Source of the DNA: Methanobrevibacter sp.
GTDB taxonomy: Archaea > Methanobacteriota > Methanobacteria > Methanobacteriales > Methanobacteriaceae
Length of the DNA: 24,914 nucleotides
Reading direction: 5' to 3'
Assembly: GCA_016838945.1 (NCBI GenBank)
Contig: JADLKP010000008.1
Location: forward strand, 1-24,914
Part shown: in pieces, positions 7,009 through 14,758 of the stretch
How positions within the stretch are numbered: position 1 is the first letter of the stretch
Layout of the letters: each line of letters starts with the position of its first letter
Notes under the pieces: model-generated
Database searches by the model: none
What the model was told of the DNA's origin: nothing
The model's input: the letters and a program-made list of their open reading frames with translations, nothing else
Position numbers and translations under genes: made by a program

Positions 7009-8445
7009 TTAAACATGAGAAATATCAGTGAAATTTGATATTTCACTATTAAATGTTGCCAAATTATCTAAGGACAAATCATGAATATCATCATGCCCAG
7101 TAATTCTTGCAAATGTCTTAATTTCCTCCAGTGAAACATGCAAATAGTTATATACTCTTTTAGAAGCCAAATCAATGTCAAGCCTCTTTCTTAATTCCTT
7201 ATTTTGAGTGGCGATACCTACAGGACAATTGCCGCTGCCGCAAATGCGATACTGCTGACATCCTGCGGCCATCAATGCAGCTGTTGCAACAGCTATTGCA
7301 TCAGCACCTAAAGATAAGGCCTTTGCAAAATCGGAGGATACTCTCAAGCCACCAGTAATTACCAAATCAATGCCAATATCATTTTCATCCAAATATTTCC
7401 TTGCTCTTGATAATGCATATACTGTTGGAACTGAACTTGCATCACGTATGATCTTAGGACTTGCACCTGTTGCCCCGCCTCTGCCATCAATGGTAATGAA
7501 GTCAGGCTCAGCAAAGCATATGAACTCCAAATCCTCTTCAATTCTACCTGCTGCAATTTTAACCCCTATCGGTCTTCCATCAGATTCTTCACGCAAATAG
7601 TTTATAAGGTCTTTCAATTCCTCTTTAGATTTGATCTCATCATATAATGATGGGCTTATAATATCCTCACCCATAGGTTTTCCCCTGATTTCTGCTATCT
7701 CTTCAGTGATTTTTTCAGCAGGCAAATGTCCTCCCATGCCCGGTTTGGTCCCTTGACCTATTTTAATTTCAATTGCATCACATTTCAATAAATTCTCTTT
7801 TGTTAAGCTATAATGGTTCGGAACATATTCAAAAATATACTTATAACTGCTAGCCATTTCATCAGCCAATATCCCTCCTTCACCACTGCACATGGCAGTT
7901 TTAGCCATTGCACTTCCTTTGGCAAGAGCAATCTTAGTTTCATAAGACAAAGCTCCAAAGGACATGTGAGAAATGTAAATGGGACTTTCAAGAACCATTG
8001 GCCTTTTGGCATTTTTACCAATGACTGTTCTTGTTTTAACCTCTGCATGCTCATCCAAAGGGAATGGATTGAGTTGATTTGCGATAATAAGCATATCATC
8101 CCAATCAGGCATAGGCAGTTGAGTTGCCATTGCCCCTATTATGGAATTTCCGCTTACAGCCATTTCATGAATATCAGACATGTGAGGAATTGAATCATCA
8201 AAACGTGCGGTTTCTTTAGGATATTCCAAACTAGAGATTGGAACAATTCCATTCTTATGATCCCTGAAACCTTCAGCCGTTTCACTTGTCGATTCAGCCT
8301 TATGATCCACAGCCCCTTCAACAACCTTATTAAATACATTAGCCGGATGCTTACAAACAGGACATCTTTCAAGTTCACTGAAAGCCTTGTTTTCATTTTC
8401 TTCATCAAAAACATACCCACAGACACTACATTTATATATCGCCAT
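7009..8445 (-). CDS. Rubredoxin-glutamate synthase (FMN domain) protein
   Basis: A 478-residue protein. An N-terminal rubredoxin-like metal site (C6-x2-C9, C28-x2-C31) is followed by the FMN-binding glutamate synthase barrel (about residues 90-440). Visible family blocks are ISHMSFGALSYETKIALAKG, GEGGI, KIGQGTKPGMGGHLP, IDGRGGATGASP and ITGGLRVSSDFAKALSLGADA. The [3Fe-4S] ligands are C396-x5-C402-x4-C407. The family makes glutamate from 2-oxoglutarate and ammonia released elsewhere; this archaeal type lacks the class II amidotransferase domain, which is either another protein or absent. The start is firm: GGAGGT five bases upstream. It is apparently monocistronic, with an unusual repeat-containing leader. 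Confidence 0.92.
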   Translation of the reverse strand: MAIYKCSVCGYVFDEENENKAFSELERCPVCKHPANVFNKVVEGAVDHKAESTSETAEGFRDHKNGIVPISSLEYPKETARFDDSIPHMSDIHEMAVSGNSIIGAMATQLPMPDWDDMLIIANQLNPFPLDEHAEVKTRTVIGKNAKRPMVLESPIYISHMSFGALSYETKIALAKGSAMAKTAMCSGEGGILADEMASSYKYIFEYVPNHYSLTKENLLKCDAIEIKIGQGTKPGMGGHLPAEKITEEIAEIRGKPMGEDIISPSLYDEIKSKEELKDLINYLREESDGRPIGVKIAAGRIEEDLEFICFAEPDFITIDGRGGATGASPKIIRDASSVPTVYALSRARKYLDENDIGIDLVITGGLRVSSDFAKALSLGADAIAVATAALMAAGCQQYRICGSGNCPVGIATQNKELRKRLDIDLASKRVYNYLHVSLEEIKTFARITGHDDIHDLSLDNLATFNSEISNFTDISHV

Positions 8446-8492
8446 AGAAAACCTCCAATGTTTTTTAACTAATTTGCTTAATCAGTTGATTT

Positions 8493-8612
8493 CCATTAGT
8501 TAAGTTTAATGTACATAGAAATTATCTAATCAAATAATCTCCATTAGTTAAGTTTAATGTACATAGAAATTATCTAATCAAATAATCTCCATTAGTTAAG
8601 TTTAATGTACAT
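8493..8612. repeat. 48-bp tandem repeat in leader of the glutamate synthase gene
   Basis: Period 48 bp: copies at 8493-8540 and 8541-8588 and a 24-bp third copy at 8589-8612, essentially identical. Each contains the 8-bp palindrome ATGTACAT and, on the minus strand, a six-codon reading frame ATG TAC ATT AAA CTT AAC TAA. A 9-bp inverted repeat TTAACTAAT/ATTAGTTAA (8465-8473/8495-8503) spans the gene-proximal edge. Confidence 0.9.
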
Positions 8613-8625
8613 TATAGAAAACTAC

Positions 8626-8633
8626 TTTATAAA
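8626..8633 (-). promoter_or_regulatory. TATA box of the glutamate synthase gene
   Basis: The minus strand reads GGAAAAATTTATAAAG, a strong BRE/TATA. It places the transcript start near 8600, inside the third repeat copy, so the tandem repeats would form most of a leader of about 150 bases. Confidence 0.65.
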
Positions 8634-8681
8634 TTTTTCCTAAAAATCATGCCCCCCATATTTTTCAGCCATTCGCAAATA

Positions 8682-9230
8682 CTATAGAACACTCCTATCT
8701 TCTTCATCAACATTCCTTTCAATGCTTTTCAGGATATTGTCGACAGTTCCATCAAAAATGGCATAGGAAAGTGGCATATGCTCATAATCCCAATAATCGG
8801 ACCTTTGAATAAAGCTGAGCAGACTTAAAGCTTCAAGCAAATCCAAATCCTTTTTGGACAATATCTTTTCCCAATCGGCCTTAAGCTCCACATCATACTT
8901 TTCCTTAAGCAGATTCACATATTCATTATAGTCTTCAACAGCCAATTTGTACTTGAACAGAATATTTACAAGAAGATAATTCAACCCATCAAGATCATAG
9001 TCTTTGCTGAGAACTTCCTTTTTAAAGTCATACTCCAAAATGTATCTCTCTTCCAAGTCAGTTTCATTTTCCATTTTTTCTAAAAAAGATAGGTAAGTAT
9101 TATTATATGAAGCATAATATTCCTTAAGGTAAGACCTGAATTTGACTAATTCATTCAATCCATCTTCCCCTGATAGGTTTTCCTCAGGAATCTTTGCAAT
9201 CTCATTTGCTATCTTGTAAAAATCATTCAT
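8682..9230 (-). CDS. Hypothetical acidic protein, possibly DUF6508-like
   Basis: A 182-residue helical, acidic protein without signal peptide or membrane segment. The C-terminal stretch (about residues 138-175), with LSFIQRSDYW and AIFDGTVDNILKSIER, recalls the end of DUF6508-type proteins (a YIRGERF...AIEDGT...ILKRL pattern). This is a weak, memory-based resemblance. AGGG lies upstream of the ATG. It is on the same strand as its neighbours but separated by AT-rich gaps of over 140 bp on each side, so it is probably transcribed alone. The function is unknown. Confidence 0.7.
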   Translation of the reverse strand: MNDFYKIANEIAKIPEENLSGEDGLNELVKFRSYLKEYYASYNNTYLSFLEKMENETDLEERYILEYDFKKEVLSKDYDLDGLNYLLVNILFKYKLAVEDYNEYVNLLKEKYDVELKADWEKILSKKDLDLLEALSLLSFIQRSDYWDYEHMPLSYAIFDGTVDNILKSIERNVDEEDRSVL

Positions 9231-9383
9231 TTTATGGCCCTTGAATTTTATGTAAAATAATTGAAATAATGATTAATTAAATAATATTATTAAATTAAAT
9301 TATTATGTTTAATTAAGTAAATCTTTAATTTAATTAATATTAATACTTTTTCTTGATTGAATTTATGTTCCCAGTATATAATA

Positions 9384-9635
9384 TTATATCAACACTTCAA
9401 AAAACTCTTTGTTCAAGTAATTTATATGTGTGATCAGCTGTCTTCTTTTCATTTGAAGCAGCTTATGATTGTACATCAGATCTTCATAGCGCTCTTCATC
9501 ATATTCCTTCCCCATATCCTTTCTGCATTGAAGTTTCCATATTTCCTTGAATTGCCTGCTCATCTGATCCTTGACGCTTTGCAGTTGCAGGGTTGTTTCA
9601 TTGATTTCTGCAGTTAATTCATCTATTCTTCTCAT
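9384..9635 (-). CDS. Small coiled-coil protein
   Basis: An 83-residue protein that is almost entirely a charged helical coiled coil (DELTAEINETTLQLQSVKDQMSRQF and HKLLQMKRRQLITHINYLNKEFFEVL). It has no cysteine pair, signal or membrane segment. The start is supported by a GGGGG ribosome site six to seven bases upstream of the ATG. No family recognised. It is flanked by long AT-rich gaps in a region of accessory genes. Confidence 0.65.
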   Translation of the reverse strand: MRRIDELTAEINETTLQLQSVKDQMSRQFKEIWKLQCRKDMGKEYDEERYEDLMYNHKLLQMKRRQLITHINYLNKEFFEVLI

Positions 9636-9808
9636 TTTAAGCCCCCTAAATAAATTAACCCATTCCTAAAAAAAAGTGTTGACCATATGCAAATTAATGT
9701 TGGATTTGCTTGCTTATAAATGAAAAAGTAGAGCATTTGGAAAGTAATGTCATCAATATAAAAAAATAGCAATCAAATTTCAAAAATAGAAAAAAAATTT
9801 AAAAAAAA

Positions 9809-10690
9809 TTATTTAGATTCACATAACCGAGCAATCTGAGCTTTAGACAAACCAGTGACCCTAGAAGCATCTTCCAAAGAAAATCCCTCCTTAATCATAT
9901 TAACAGCAGTCATGCCAATACCCTGCTCAATGCCTTCATTCACCAACCGGTCATAAAGCTTTTGAGCACCAGGAGTCAAAACAACCATATCAGAACCTCC
10001 AAAACCATTTTCAACCTCCTCACAACACCACTTATTAGCATAAATCAATACAATCTTAACCATATCCCCATATTCATCATCAGACAAATCATTGATTCCG
10101 TAAAAATTATTCAAAAGCACATCTATAGCTTCAGACTTATTCATCAAATCCATCATCAGACTAGACAAAAACAAAGCCTTTTCCTTATCTGACATGCAAA
10201 ACTTGTTTTTTATTTTATATAAACTATTATTTAAAGTTTGTTTTTGATTTAGAGCCTTTAACGATATTATAAGCATAGTAAACTCCTCACATGGACCTAC
10301 TCTATGCCTAAAAAGTTTATGCTTATTGTGAACAGTGCTAAAAACAACCATTCGTACATCTTTCTTATGTTTAAAATGCAAATTAGCTTGATATTCATAA
10401 AATACTGTTTTTCTTTTATAATCCAATCTTGATGACTGGAACTCAAGGCCAATTACCAAATCCTCGAAAGTGTCAAAGGGACAGTCAGGGATAAACCTTT
10501 TTCCATCTTTCGTGAAAAATTCACTCTCCAATTTCTGCTTGAAATTAAATCTGAACAAGTCACTTTTCATTAAATCATCAGGACATGCATTCAGAAGCTC
10601 TTGGGGAAAAGTGTTCCAAAATGCCTTTGGATAAAAGTCCAAAATCAGTTCTGGAAAATTTTCTGCAATCACATCATTGATAATGTCCAA
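9809..10690 (-). CDS. Rpn-like PD-(D/E)XK nuclease/putative transposase
   Basis: A 293-residue protein (from the TTG at 10690) of the Rpn/PD-(D/E)XK transposase-like type. The nuclease core is seen as FEDLVIGLEFQSSRLDYKR with the EFQ motif (about residues 75-93), after an N-terminal FPELILDFYPKAFWNTFPQELL block. The tail ends in a short helix-turn-helix-like LEDASRVTGLSKAQIARL, shared with the second Rpn-like gene at 12003-12905. Rpn proteins are reported to promote recombination with DNA nicking activity. The frame stays open 27 codons upstream and encodes a plausible N-terminus (YDCIFKNIFDTYPQGI), with GGAGGTG eight bases before a GTA at 10748-10750, but no canonical start codon. The TTG has only a weak site. 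Confidence 0.8.
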   Translation of the reverse strand: MDIINDVIAENFPELILDFYPKAFWNTFPQELLNACPDDLMKSDLFRFNFKQKLESEFFTKDGKRFIPDCPFDTFEDLVIGLEFQSSRLDYKRKTVFYEYQANLHFKHKKDVRMVVFSTVHNKHKLFRHRVGPCEEFTMLIISLKALNQKQTLNNSLYKIKNKFCMSDKEKALFLSSLMMDLMNKSEAIDVLLNNFYGINDLSDDEYGDMVKIVLIYANKWCCEEVENGFGGSDMVVLTPGAQKLYDRLVNEGIEQGIGMTAVNMIKEGFSLEDASRVTGLSKAQIARLCESK

Positions 10691-10765
10691 TATTCCTTGA
10701 GGATAGGTGTCAAAGATATTCTTGAAAATACAATCATAAATATGAAATACTGCCTTAACACCTCC

Positions 10766-11009
10766 AACAAATTATTGTTTAATCTTAGTTTGTTTAAACT
10801 AGTATTTAAATTAGTTAGTTTAGTCTAATTCCAATATTACAGTCTTATTTTAATATTTAAAGTTCATACAATATTCTAATCAAATTATAAAATTATAAAA
10901 ATAGTAGAAAAATATAAAATAAGTGAAATTCAAGGAAAAAATTAAAATCCTCATATTAGCTTTAAAAAGTAAAAGATACTTTAAGAATAAAAAAGAAAAA
11001 AGTTGCACT
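10766..11009. other. AT-rich intergenic gap
   Basis: No gene recognised. It contains the 8-bp palindrome GTTTAAAC at 10792-10799 and very AT-rich DNA that presumably holds the promoter of the Rpn-like gene and the 3' end of the membrane-anchored protein's transcript. Confidence 0.35.
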
Positions 11010-11474
11010 TCAGTGATAACTGACAGTGCTTATCATGCGGGCCATTGTTTCATTATCCTTGCAGACTATGATTACATTGTCGTTTGTTGTCTCATTTGAA
11101 AAGAATGCAATGTAATTGTTGTCTTTTCTATTGTACCATACGGTATGATTGGACAATGTGATCTGTTCAGCCCCCAACTTATATGATTCCTGTGTATAGA
11201 GATATTTAGATCCATCTTCTATCAAATCCATTGTAGATTCATTTCCCAGATTCAATGAGGTTATTTCAATATTGTTTTGGGAATCATTCACAATATGCAT
11301 ATGCTTGCTGATTTGAGTTTTGGTAACATTTGAAGACAATGGCACATCCATTGAGAAAGTGTCTGTAATGTTTACTGTTTGATATAAGACTTGGTTATCC
11401 TCCACATAATTGAATGCAAGAAGTGCAACTATTATTAGTGAAAGGATAATGATTATGATGTCTTTCCTATCCAT
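11010..11474 (-). CDS. Membrane-anchored extracytoplasmic protein, unknown
   Basis: A 154-residue protein with one N-terminal membrane segment (residues 5-21, DIIIIILSLIIVALLAF) and no cleavage site. About 130 residues lie outside, rich in Asn/Thr/Ser with several N-x-S/T sites (NIT, NVT, NDS, NES, NHT, NET), which suggests surface glycosylation. A beta-rich composition is inferred. No family recognised. The start has a GGGGGATGAA site. The gene lies 22 bp downstream of a 29-residue zinc-ribbon protein and is probably co-transcribed with it from the TATA box at 11633-11640. Confidence 0.75.
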   Translation of the reverse strand: MDRKDIIIIILSLIIVALLAFNYVEDNQVLYQTVNITDTFSMDVPLSSNVTKTQISKHMHIVNDSQNNIEITSLNLGNESTMDLIEDGSKYLYTQESYKLGAEQITLSNHTVWYNRKDNNYIAFFSNETTNDNVIIVCKDNETMARMISTVSYH

Positions 11475-11496
11475 TTCATCCCCCTACCATATTTTT

Positions 11497-11586
11497 CTAT
11501 ATATAGAATGAGCTTAAGTCCGCTCCGCAATGTGGGCAGATCAAGTCTCCTCCAGCTACATATTCACCGCAGTATGGACACTTCAT
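11497..11586 (-). CDS. 29-residue zinc-ribbon microprotein
   Basis: A small ORF starts at an ATG (11584-11586) and stops at TAG (11497-11499). It reads MKCPYCGEYVAGGD, then LICPHCGADLSSFYI: two CxxC knuckles (C3/C6 and C17/C20) forming a complete zinc ribbon and little else. A strong ribosome site GGGAGG lies seven to eight bases upstream, and a consensus promoter precedes it. It is 22 bp upstream of the membrane-anchored protein. Real translation is likely on this evidence; the role (regulatory or partner protein) is unknown. Confidence 0.75.
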   Translation of the reverse strand: MKCPYCGEYVAGGDLICPHCGADLSSFYI

Positions 11587-11632
11587 GAACAATACCTCCC
11601 TTTACTCTAAATAGTAATATTGCAATAGGGGG

Positions 11633-11640
11633 TTTATAAA
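11633..11640 (-). promoter_or_regulatory. TATA box of the zinc-ribbon/membrane-protein operon
   Basis: The minus strand reads CAAAAACCTTTATAAACC, a BRE followed by TATA. The predicted start is near 11610, about 25 bases before the ATG at 11586. Confidence 0.65.
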
Positions 11641-11674
11641 GGTTTTTGAAATTTATAAAAAATTGTTGCAAATC

Positions 11675-12016
11675 TTAACGTTCAGAGAGAATCTGATCTT
11701 TACTTAAGCCACTGATTCTAGCCACTTCATCAATATCAAAACTGCGAGCAAACTTTCTAGCCAAATCCAATCGCTCTTCCAATCTACCTTCCAATTTACC
11801 TTCCAATTTACCTTCGACTCTACCTTCGACTCTACCTTCGACTCTACCTTCTTCACGTATTTCCTCAATATATGCATCTGCATCTCCTTTCAAAGACACC
11901 ATATTAATCATCTCCTCTAATCTAAAAACATCATCCAATGACTTCGCATACTTGCTTATCATGCATTCGAAACACATTAAAATTACTAAAAAAGCAAACA
12001 GACTAAAGATTATCAA
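11675..12016 (-). pseudogene. Duplicated C-terminal fragment of the Rpn-like gene
   Basis: A 113-codon open frame whose last 95 or so codons are nearly identical to the tail of the Rpn-like gene just upstream (12003-12905). The DNA of 11689-11967 matches 12017-12295 at a fixed offset of 328 bp, with two mismatches that I can see. The first 17 residues (IIFSLFAFLVILMCFE) come from the 49-bp junction and are not Rpn-like. The only upstream start is a TTG overlapping the end of the intact gene. It has no nuclease domain, so it is most likely a remnant of a tandem duplication, though a tail-only peptide could still be made. Confidence 0.75.
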
Positions 12017-12295
12017 GAATCTGGTCTTTACTTAAGCCACTGATTCTAGCCACTTCATCAATATCAAAACTGCGAGCAAATTTTCTAGCCAAATCCAATC
12101 GCTCTTCCAATCTACCTTCCAATTTACCTTCCAATTTACCTTCGACTCTACCTTCGACTCTACCTTCGACTCTACCTTCTTCACGTATTTCCTCAATATA
12201 TGCATCTGCATCTCCTTTCAAAGACACCATATTAATCATCTCCTCTAATCTAAAAACATCATCCAATGACTTCGCATACTTGCTTATCATGCATT
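11689..12295. repeat. 279-bp direct duplication
   Basis: Copies 11689-11967 and 12017-12295 lie in direct orientation, separated by 49 bp. Visible differences are at 11696 (a versus g) and one c-to-t near 11753. Each copy contains a six-unit, 12-bp minisatellite (11777-11848 and 12105-12176). Confidence 0.9.
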
Positions 12296-12905
12296 GCAAA
12301 CATCTTCCCAATGCATATTTGATGAACCTGTTTGACATCCTCATTTGTGAAAACAATTCACAAACCTCCTCCAAAGCAACATCATTTCCATTATCAAACA
12401 TCTTGGGAATGTTTACCAAATCATATCCCTCAACATCATCCCATTCCTCGTCATTTCTTACTTTGTTTCTTGCAATTTCCAAACGTTCATCCCCATCAAA
12501 TTCATTGAAGGATATTATTTTTGGAAGGTAAAGCATCGTTTCTGAGGGGGAGTATGATTCCCTGCAATTTTCCAATGGGACGATTGTTGTGATTACTGAA
12601 TAAACCGGCGAACCAAAAACATATTCCATATTTACGCAGTACTTGTATATCTTCTCCAATGTTTCCATATTAACTCCAGAACTTTCATCTTCTATGCTTA
12701 TGATCATATTTCCATTAAATTTTACCTTATATCCTCCATCTGTCCTTTTTTCATTGTTTTTCCCATCAGGTATTTCATTCTCTATGGTTGCAAGAAATTT
12801 GCCTGGAAGTCCAAAGTATTTGTGCACAGTCTTTCCAAGCATAGCGTGACTTATCTTTCTGAACTTATCATCTGGCTTGTCAATTCTTTTAATCTTTTGA
12901 TTCAT
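12003..12905 (-). CDS. Rpn-like PD-(D/E)XK family protein with repeat tail
   Basis: A 300-residue protein of the Rpn/PD-(D/E)XK transposase-like group. The nuclease-like core is around residues 40-110, with RTDGGYKVKFNGNMIISIEDES (an acidic D...E-D-E arrangement rather than the usual E-x-Q/K, so catalysis is uncertain) and SVITTIVP. A helical middle leads to six EGR/K-V/L repeats (EGRVEGRVEGRVEGKLEGKL), then an HTH-like end, DEVARISGLSKDQIL. Such repeats plus terminal HTH are common in this family. The start is firm: AGGAGG seven bases upstream, with TTTATAAA at 12949-12956 as promoter. A copy of its tail lies immediately downstream. Confidence 0.8.
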   Translation of the reverse strand: MNQKIKRIDKPDDKFRKISHAMLGKTVHKYFGLPGKFLATIENEIPDGKNNEKRTDGGYKVKFNGNMIISIEDESSGVNMETLEKIYKYCVNMEYVFGSPVYSVITTIVPLENCRESYSPSETMLYLPKIISFNEFDGDERLEIARNKVRNDEEWDDVEGYDLVNIPKMFDNGNDVALEEVCELFSQMRMSNRFIKYALGRCLQCMISKYAKSLDDVFRLEEMINMVSLKGDADAYIEEIREEGRVEGRVEGRVEGKLEGKLEGRLEERLDLARKFARSFDIDEVARISGLSKDQILDNL

Positions 12906-13315
12906 ACAATCCTCCTAAATTTTTTAACACCTCCCATTCCAATTATATTTTATAAATAAGGACATATATAAACTTAATGATTATTTAAAGGAATAATTGT
13001 AGTTTAAAAGCAATATTAAAGCCAAATAATTATTTAATAATGAAATTGAAACAATATTACAATTATAATATTAAATTGATTTGAAAAGAGCCATAAGGGC
13101 ACTGAATTTGAATATTTTTATGTATAGTTTACCATATATGAAAAAACTGATTTTATGGGCTTTATTCTTAAAATAAACTTCAATTATTAATTTAAATCAC
13201 ATGCTATTTATATTTAGTGGAAAAATGATAAGGATTATATTAATTGAAAAAAATAATAGTTAATAGCAATGGCATTAAGGATAATATTTATTGATAAATA
13301 AGAATGGTGTGAACA
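12906..13315. other. Divergent intergenic region
   Basis: A 410-bp AT-rich gap with a promoter at each end: minus-strand TATA 12949-12956 for the Rpn-like gene, and plus-strand TATA-like TTTATATTTA near 13206-13215 or the more proximal AATATTTATTG near 13282 for the nuclease gene. A 12-codon ATG frame at about 13138 has no ribosome site. Nothing else recognised. Confidence 0.4.
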
Positions 13316-14038
13316 ATGACTGATAAAATGACCTTATCCAAATCCAAAATCAACACATTCATCGAATGCCCACGTAAATTCAAATACAGATACATCGATG
13401 AGATATCCGAAGAGGCAAATAAATACATGCTCCTCGGAATCGAAGTCCATGAAATAGCCGAAGAGATAGCTGGGGAATTGATGGAAGGAAACGAGATCGA
13501 TGACATATTCCTAAACCTTGAATATGATGAGAAACTGGAAGAGCATATACGTGGATTGGAGAAATTCTTCCATGACATCCATTCAAATGGCTATGAGATC
13601 TTCAGCGTTGAAGAGTACATTGTGGATGAAGACAACGATTTGAATGGAATCGTTGATATAGTTATAAGAAATAATAGAAATGAACTCATCATATTTGATT
13701 ACAAGACTGGAAGTCCTAGGGCAATAGGAAAGTATAAGTTGGAATTATGTGTGTATAAGATGTTGCTGGAATCAAAGTATCCTGAACTTGATGTTGTATC
13801 TGCAGGAATATACTTTACAGGTGCAGGAGAGTATAGAATAGCTAATTTCGGTCCTGCTGGTGCAGATTACTTCAAGTCACAGTCTAAAGAGGATATTGTT
13901 GATGGTGACTTTGATTATGTTGATGGGGTGGTTGATAATCTGTATGATACCATTGATAGGAATTACTACAAGAAAAAAAGAGGATTTCTGTGCAGATACT
14001 GCTTCTATAAGGAGATGTGTGATGGAGATTTTGGATAA
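13316..14038 (+). CDS. Solitary RecB/Cas4-like PD-(D/E)XK nuclease
   Basis: A 240-residue nuclease of the RecB/Cas4 type. An N-terminal LSKSKINTFIECPRKFKYRY carries C18. The helical G-x3-H motif is GIEVHEIAEE (H45). The catalytic core is D114 (GIVDIV) and D128-x-K130 (IIFDYKTG). The C-terminal cluster is C226-x2-C229-x5-C235. Four cysteines in this arrangement bind a [4Fe-4S] cluster in Cas4 and AddB. The Q-x3-Y motif that usually follows appears as ELCVY, so the Gln is replaced. Length suits a stand-alone exonuclease. GGTG precedes the ATG. There are no CRISPR genes nearby, so a repair or defence role is more likely than spacer acquisition. Confidence 0.85.
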   Translation: MTDKMTLSKSKINTFIECPRKFKYRYIDEISEEANKYMLLGIEVHEIAEEIAGELMEGNEIDDIFLNLEYDEKLEEHIRGLEKFFHDIHSNGYEIFSVEEYIVDEDNDLNGIVDIVIRNNRNELIIFDYKTGSPRAIGKYKLELCVYKMLLESKYPELDVVSAGIYFTGAGEYRIANFGPAGADYFKSQSKEDIVDGDFDYVDGVVDNLYDTIDRNYYKKKRGFLCRYCFYKEMCDGDFG

Positions 14039-14050
14039 TTAAAAGTTTTT

Positions 14051-14623
14051 TTAATCATCAAAAGCTATCTCATCATAAACCATAGGAACTGCCATATAAT
14101 TTATAATATTATTAATAGACCATTGATGATGGCTCCAAGTGTCTTCACCGATTGTCTTGAATACCCTTACAGCACCATAGCCACAGGCATGAGCTCCAAA
14201 TACACATGCAAATTCAACCTCAAGGTTATGACTTATTTTAATTCCATAATGCCAAGCCACACAATAAGCATCATTGCTAGTGATCTTTTCCTCAGCAGTT
14301 GCAGTCTTAATGATATAATCGCTTGGAGTGTTCTTATCATGATGAATCATCTTTCCTTTGGCAAGGGCAATGAATATTCCATCAAAATCAAATATATCCA
14401 GACCAGATAAAACTTCAAAAAAATGGTCTGATAGAAAATTAAATTCATATTCTCTTTTTTCAGCAACTTCCTTGTAGGAATAGATTTTGCCATCCTTATC
14501 AAAAACATAAACAGAATCTTCTCCGTTCAATTCATATGCATTTTCAATTGTATTTCTGATGTCTATCATATGGCCATTTATTTCTTCCATTAATTTAAGC
14601 GTATTTTCTTTTGTAAAATCCAT
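14051..14623 (-). CDS. Hypothetical protein
   Basis: A 190-residue soluble acidic protein, not recognised. Residues 35-55 (DSVYVFDKDGKIYSYKEVAE) and a C-terminal part with three cysteines and several His (AYCVAWHYGIKISHN, FACVFGAHACGYGAVRVFK, TWSHHQWSINN) suggest an alpha/beta fold and perhaps a metal or ligand site; this is inference. The start is supported by GGGGGT before the ATG. A minus-strand TATA-like CATTTATATG lies at 14670-14679, with the palindrome ATACGTAT (14640-14647) near the predicted transcript start. Its 3' end is 12 bp from the convergent nuclease gene. Confidence 0.65.
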   Translation of the reverse strand: MDFTKENTLKLMEEINGHMIDIRNTIENAYELNGEDSVYVFDKDGKIYSYKEVAEKREYEFNFLSDHFFEVLSGLDIFDFDGIFIALAKGKMIHHDKNTPSDYIIKTATAEEKITSNDAYCVAWHYGIKISHNLEVEFACVFGAHACGYGAVRVFKTIGEDTWSHHQWSINNIINYMAVPMVYDEIAFDD

Positions 14624-14734
14624 AATTTAACCCCCGTTGATACGTATACACTAAATGAAGTTTGGTGGCATATAAATGTTTGGAATTTAAAAAAAGTCCT
14701 TTATCCTCAAGATTATTTCAATCATAAAAAACAG

Positions 14735-14758
14735 ACAGACAAGTCGGTACATTTATAT
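14735..14758 (+). promoter_or_regulatory. SDR promoter with TetR-type dyad
   Basis: TATA box TTTATATA (about 14752-14759) is immediately preceded by ACAGAC-AA-GTCGGT (14735-14748), a dyad with five of six positions paired and the GAC-N2-GTC core common among TetR operators. It covers the BRE, so a bound repressor would block TFB. A tetR gene follows the SDR gene. Confidence 0.5.

Noticed and set aside
8493..8612. CRISPR-like array or origin iterons
   Set aside because: Contiguous 48-bp units without spacers, and placed inside one gene's leader; no replication gene nearby.
8493..8612. Repeated MYIKLN leader peptide as a firm gene call
   Set aside because: No Shine-Dalgarno before the ATG in any copy; kept only as a remark in the repeat finding.
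9809..12905. Insertion sequence with terminal repeats around the Rpn-like genes
   Set aside because: No terminal inverted repeats or target duplications seen; Rpn proteins occur without IS ends.
13138..13176. 12-codon hydrophobic peptide frame (MKKLILWALFLK)
   Set aside because: No ribosome site and no evident partner; chance frame in AT-rich DNA.
14123..14410. Plus-strand open frame opposite the unknown gene 14051-14623
   Set aside because: Shadow of a better-supported minus-strand gene with a GGGGGT ribosome site and promoter.
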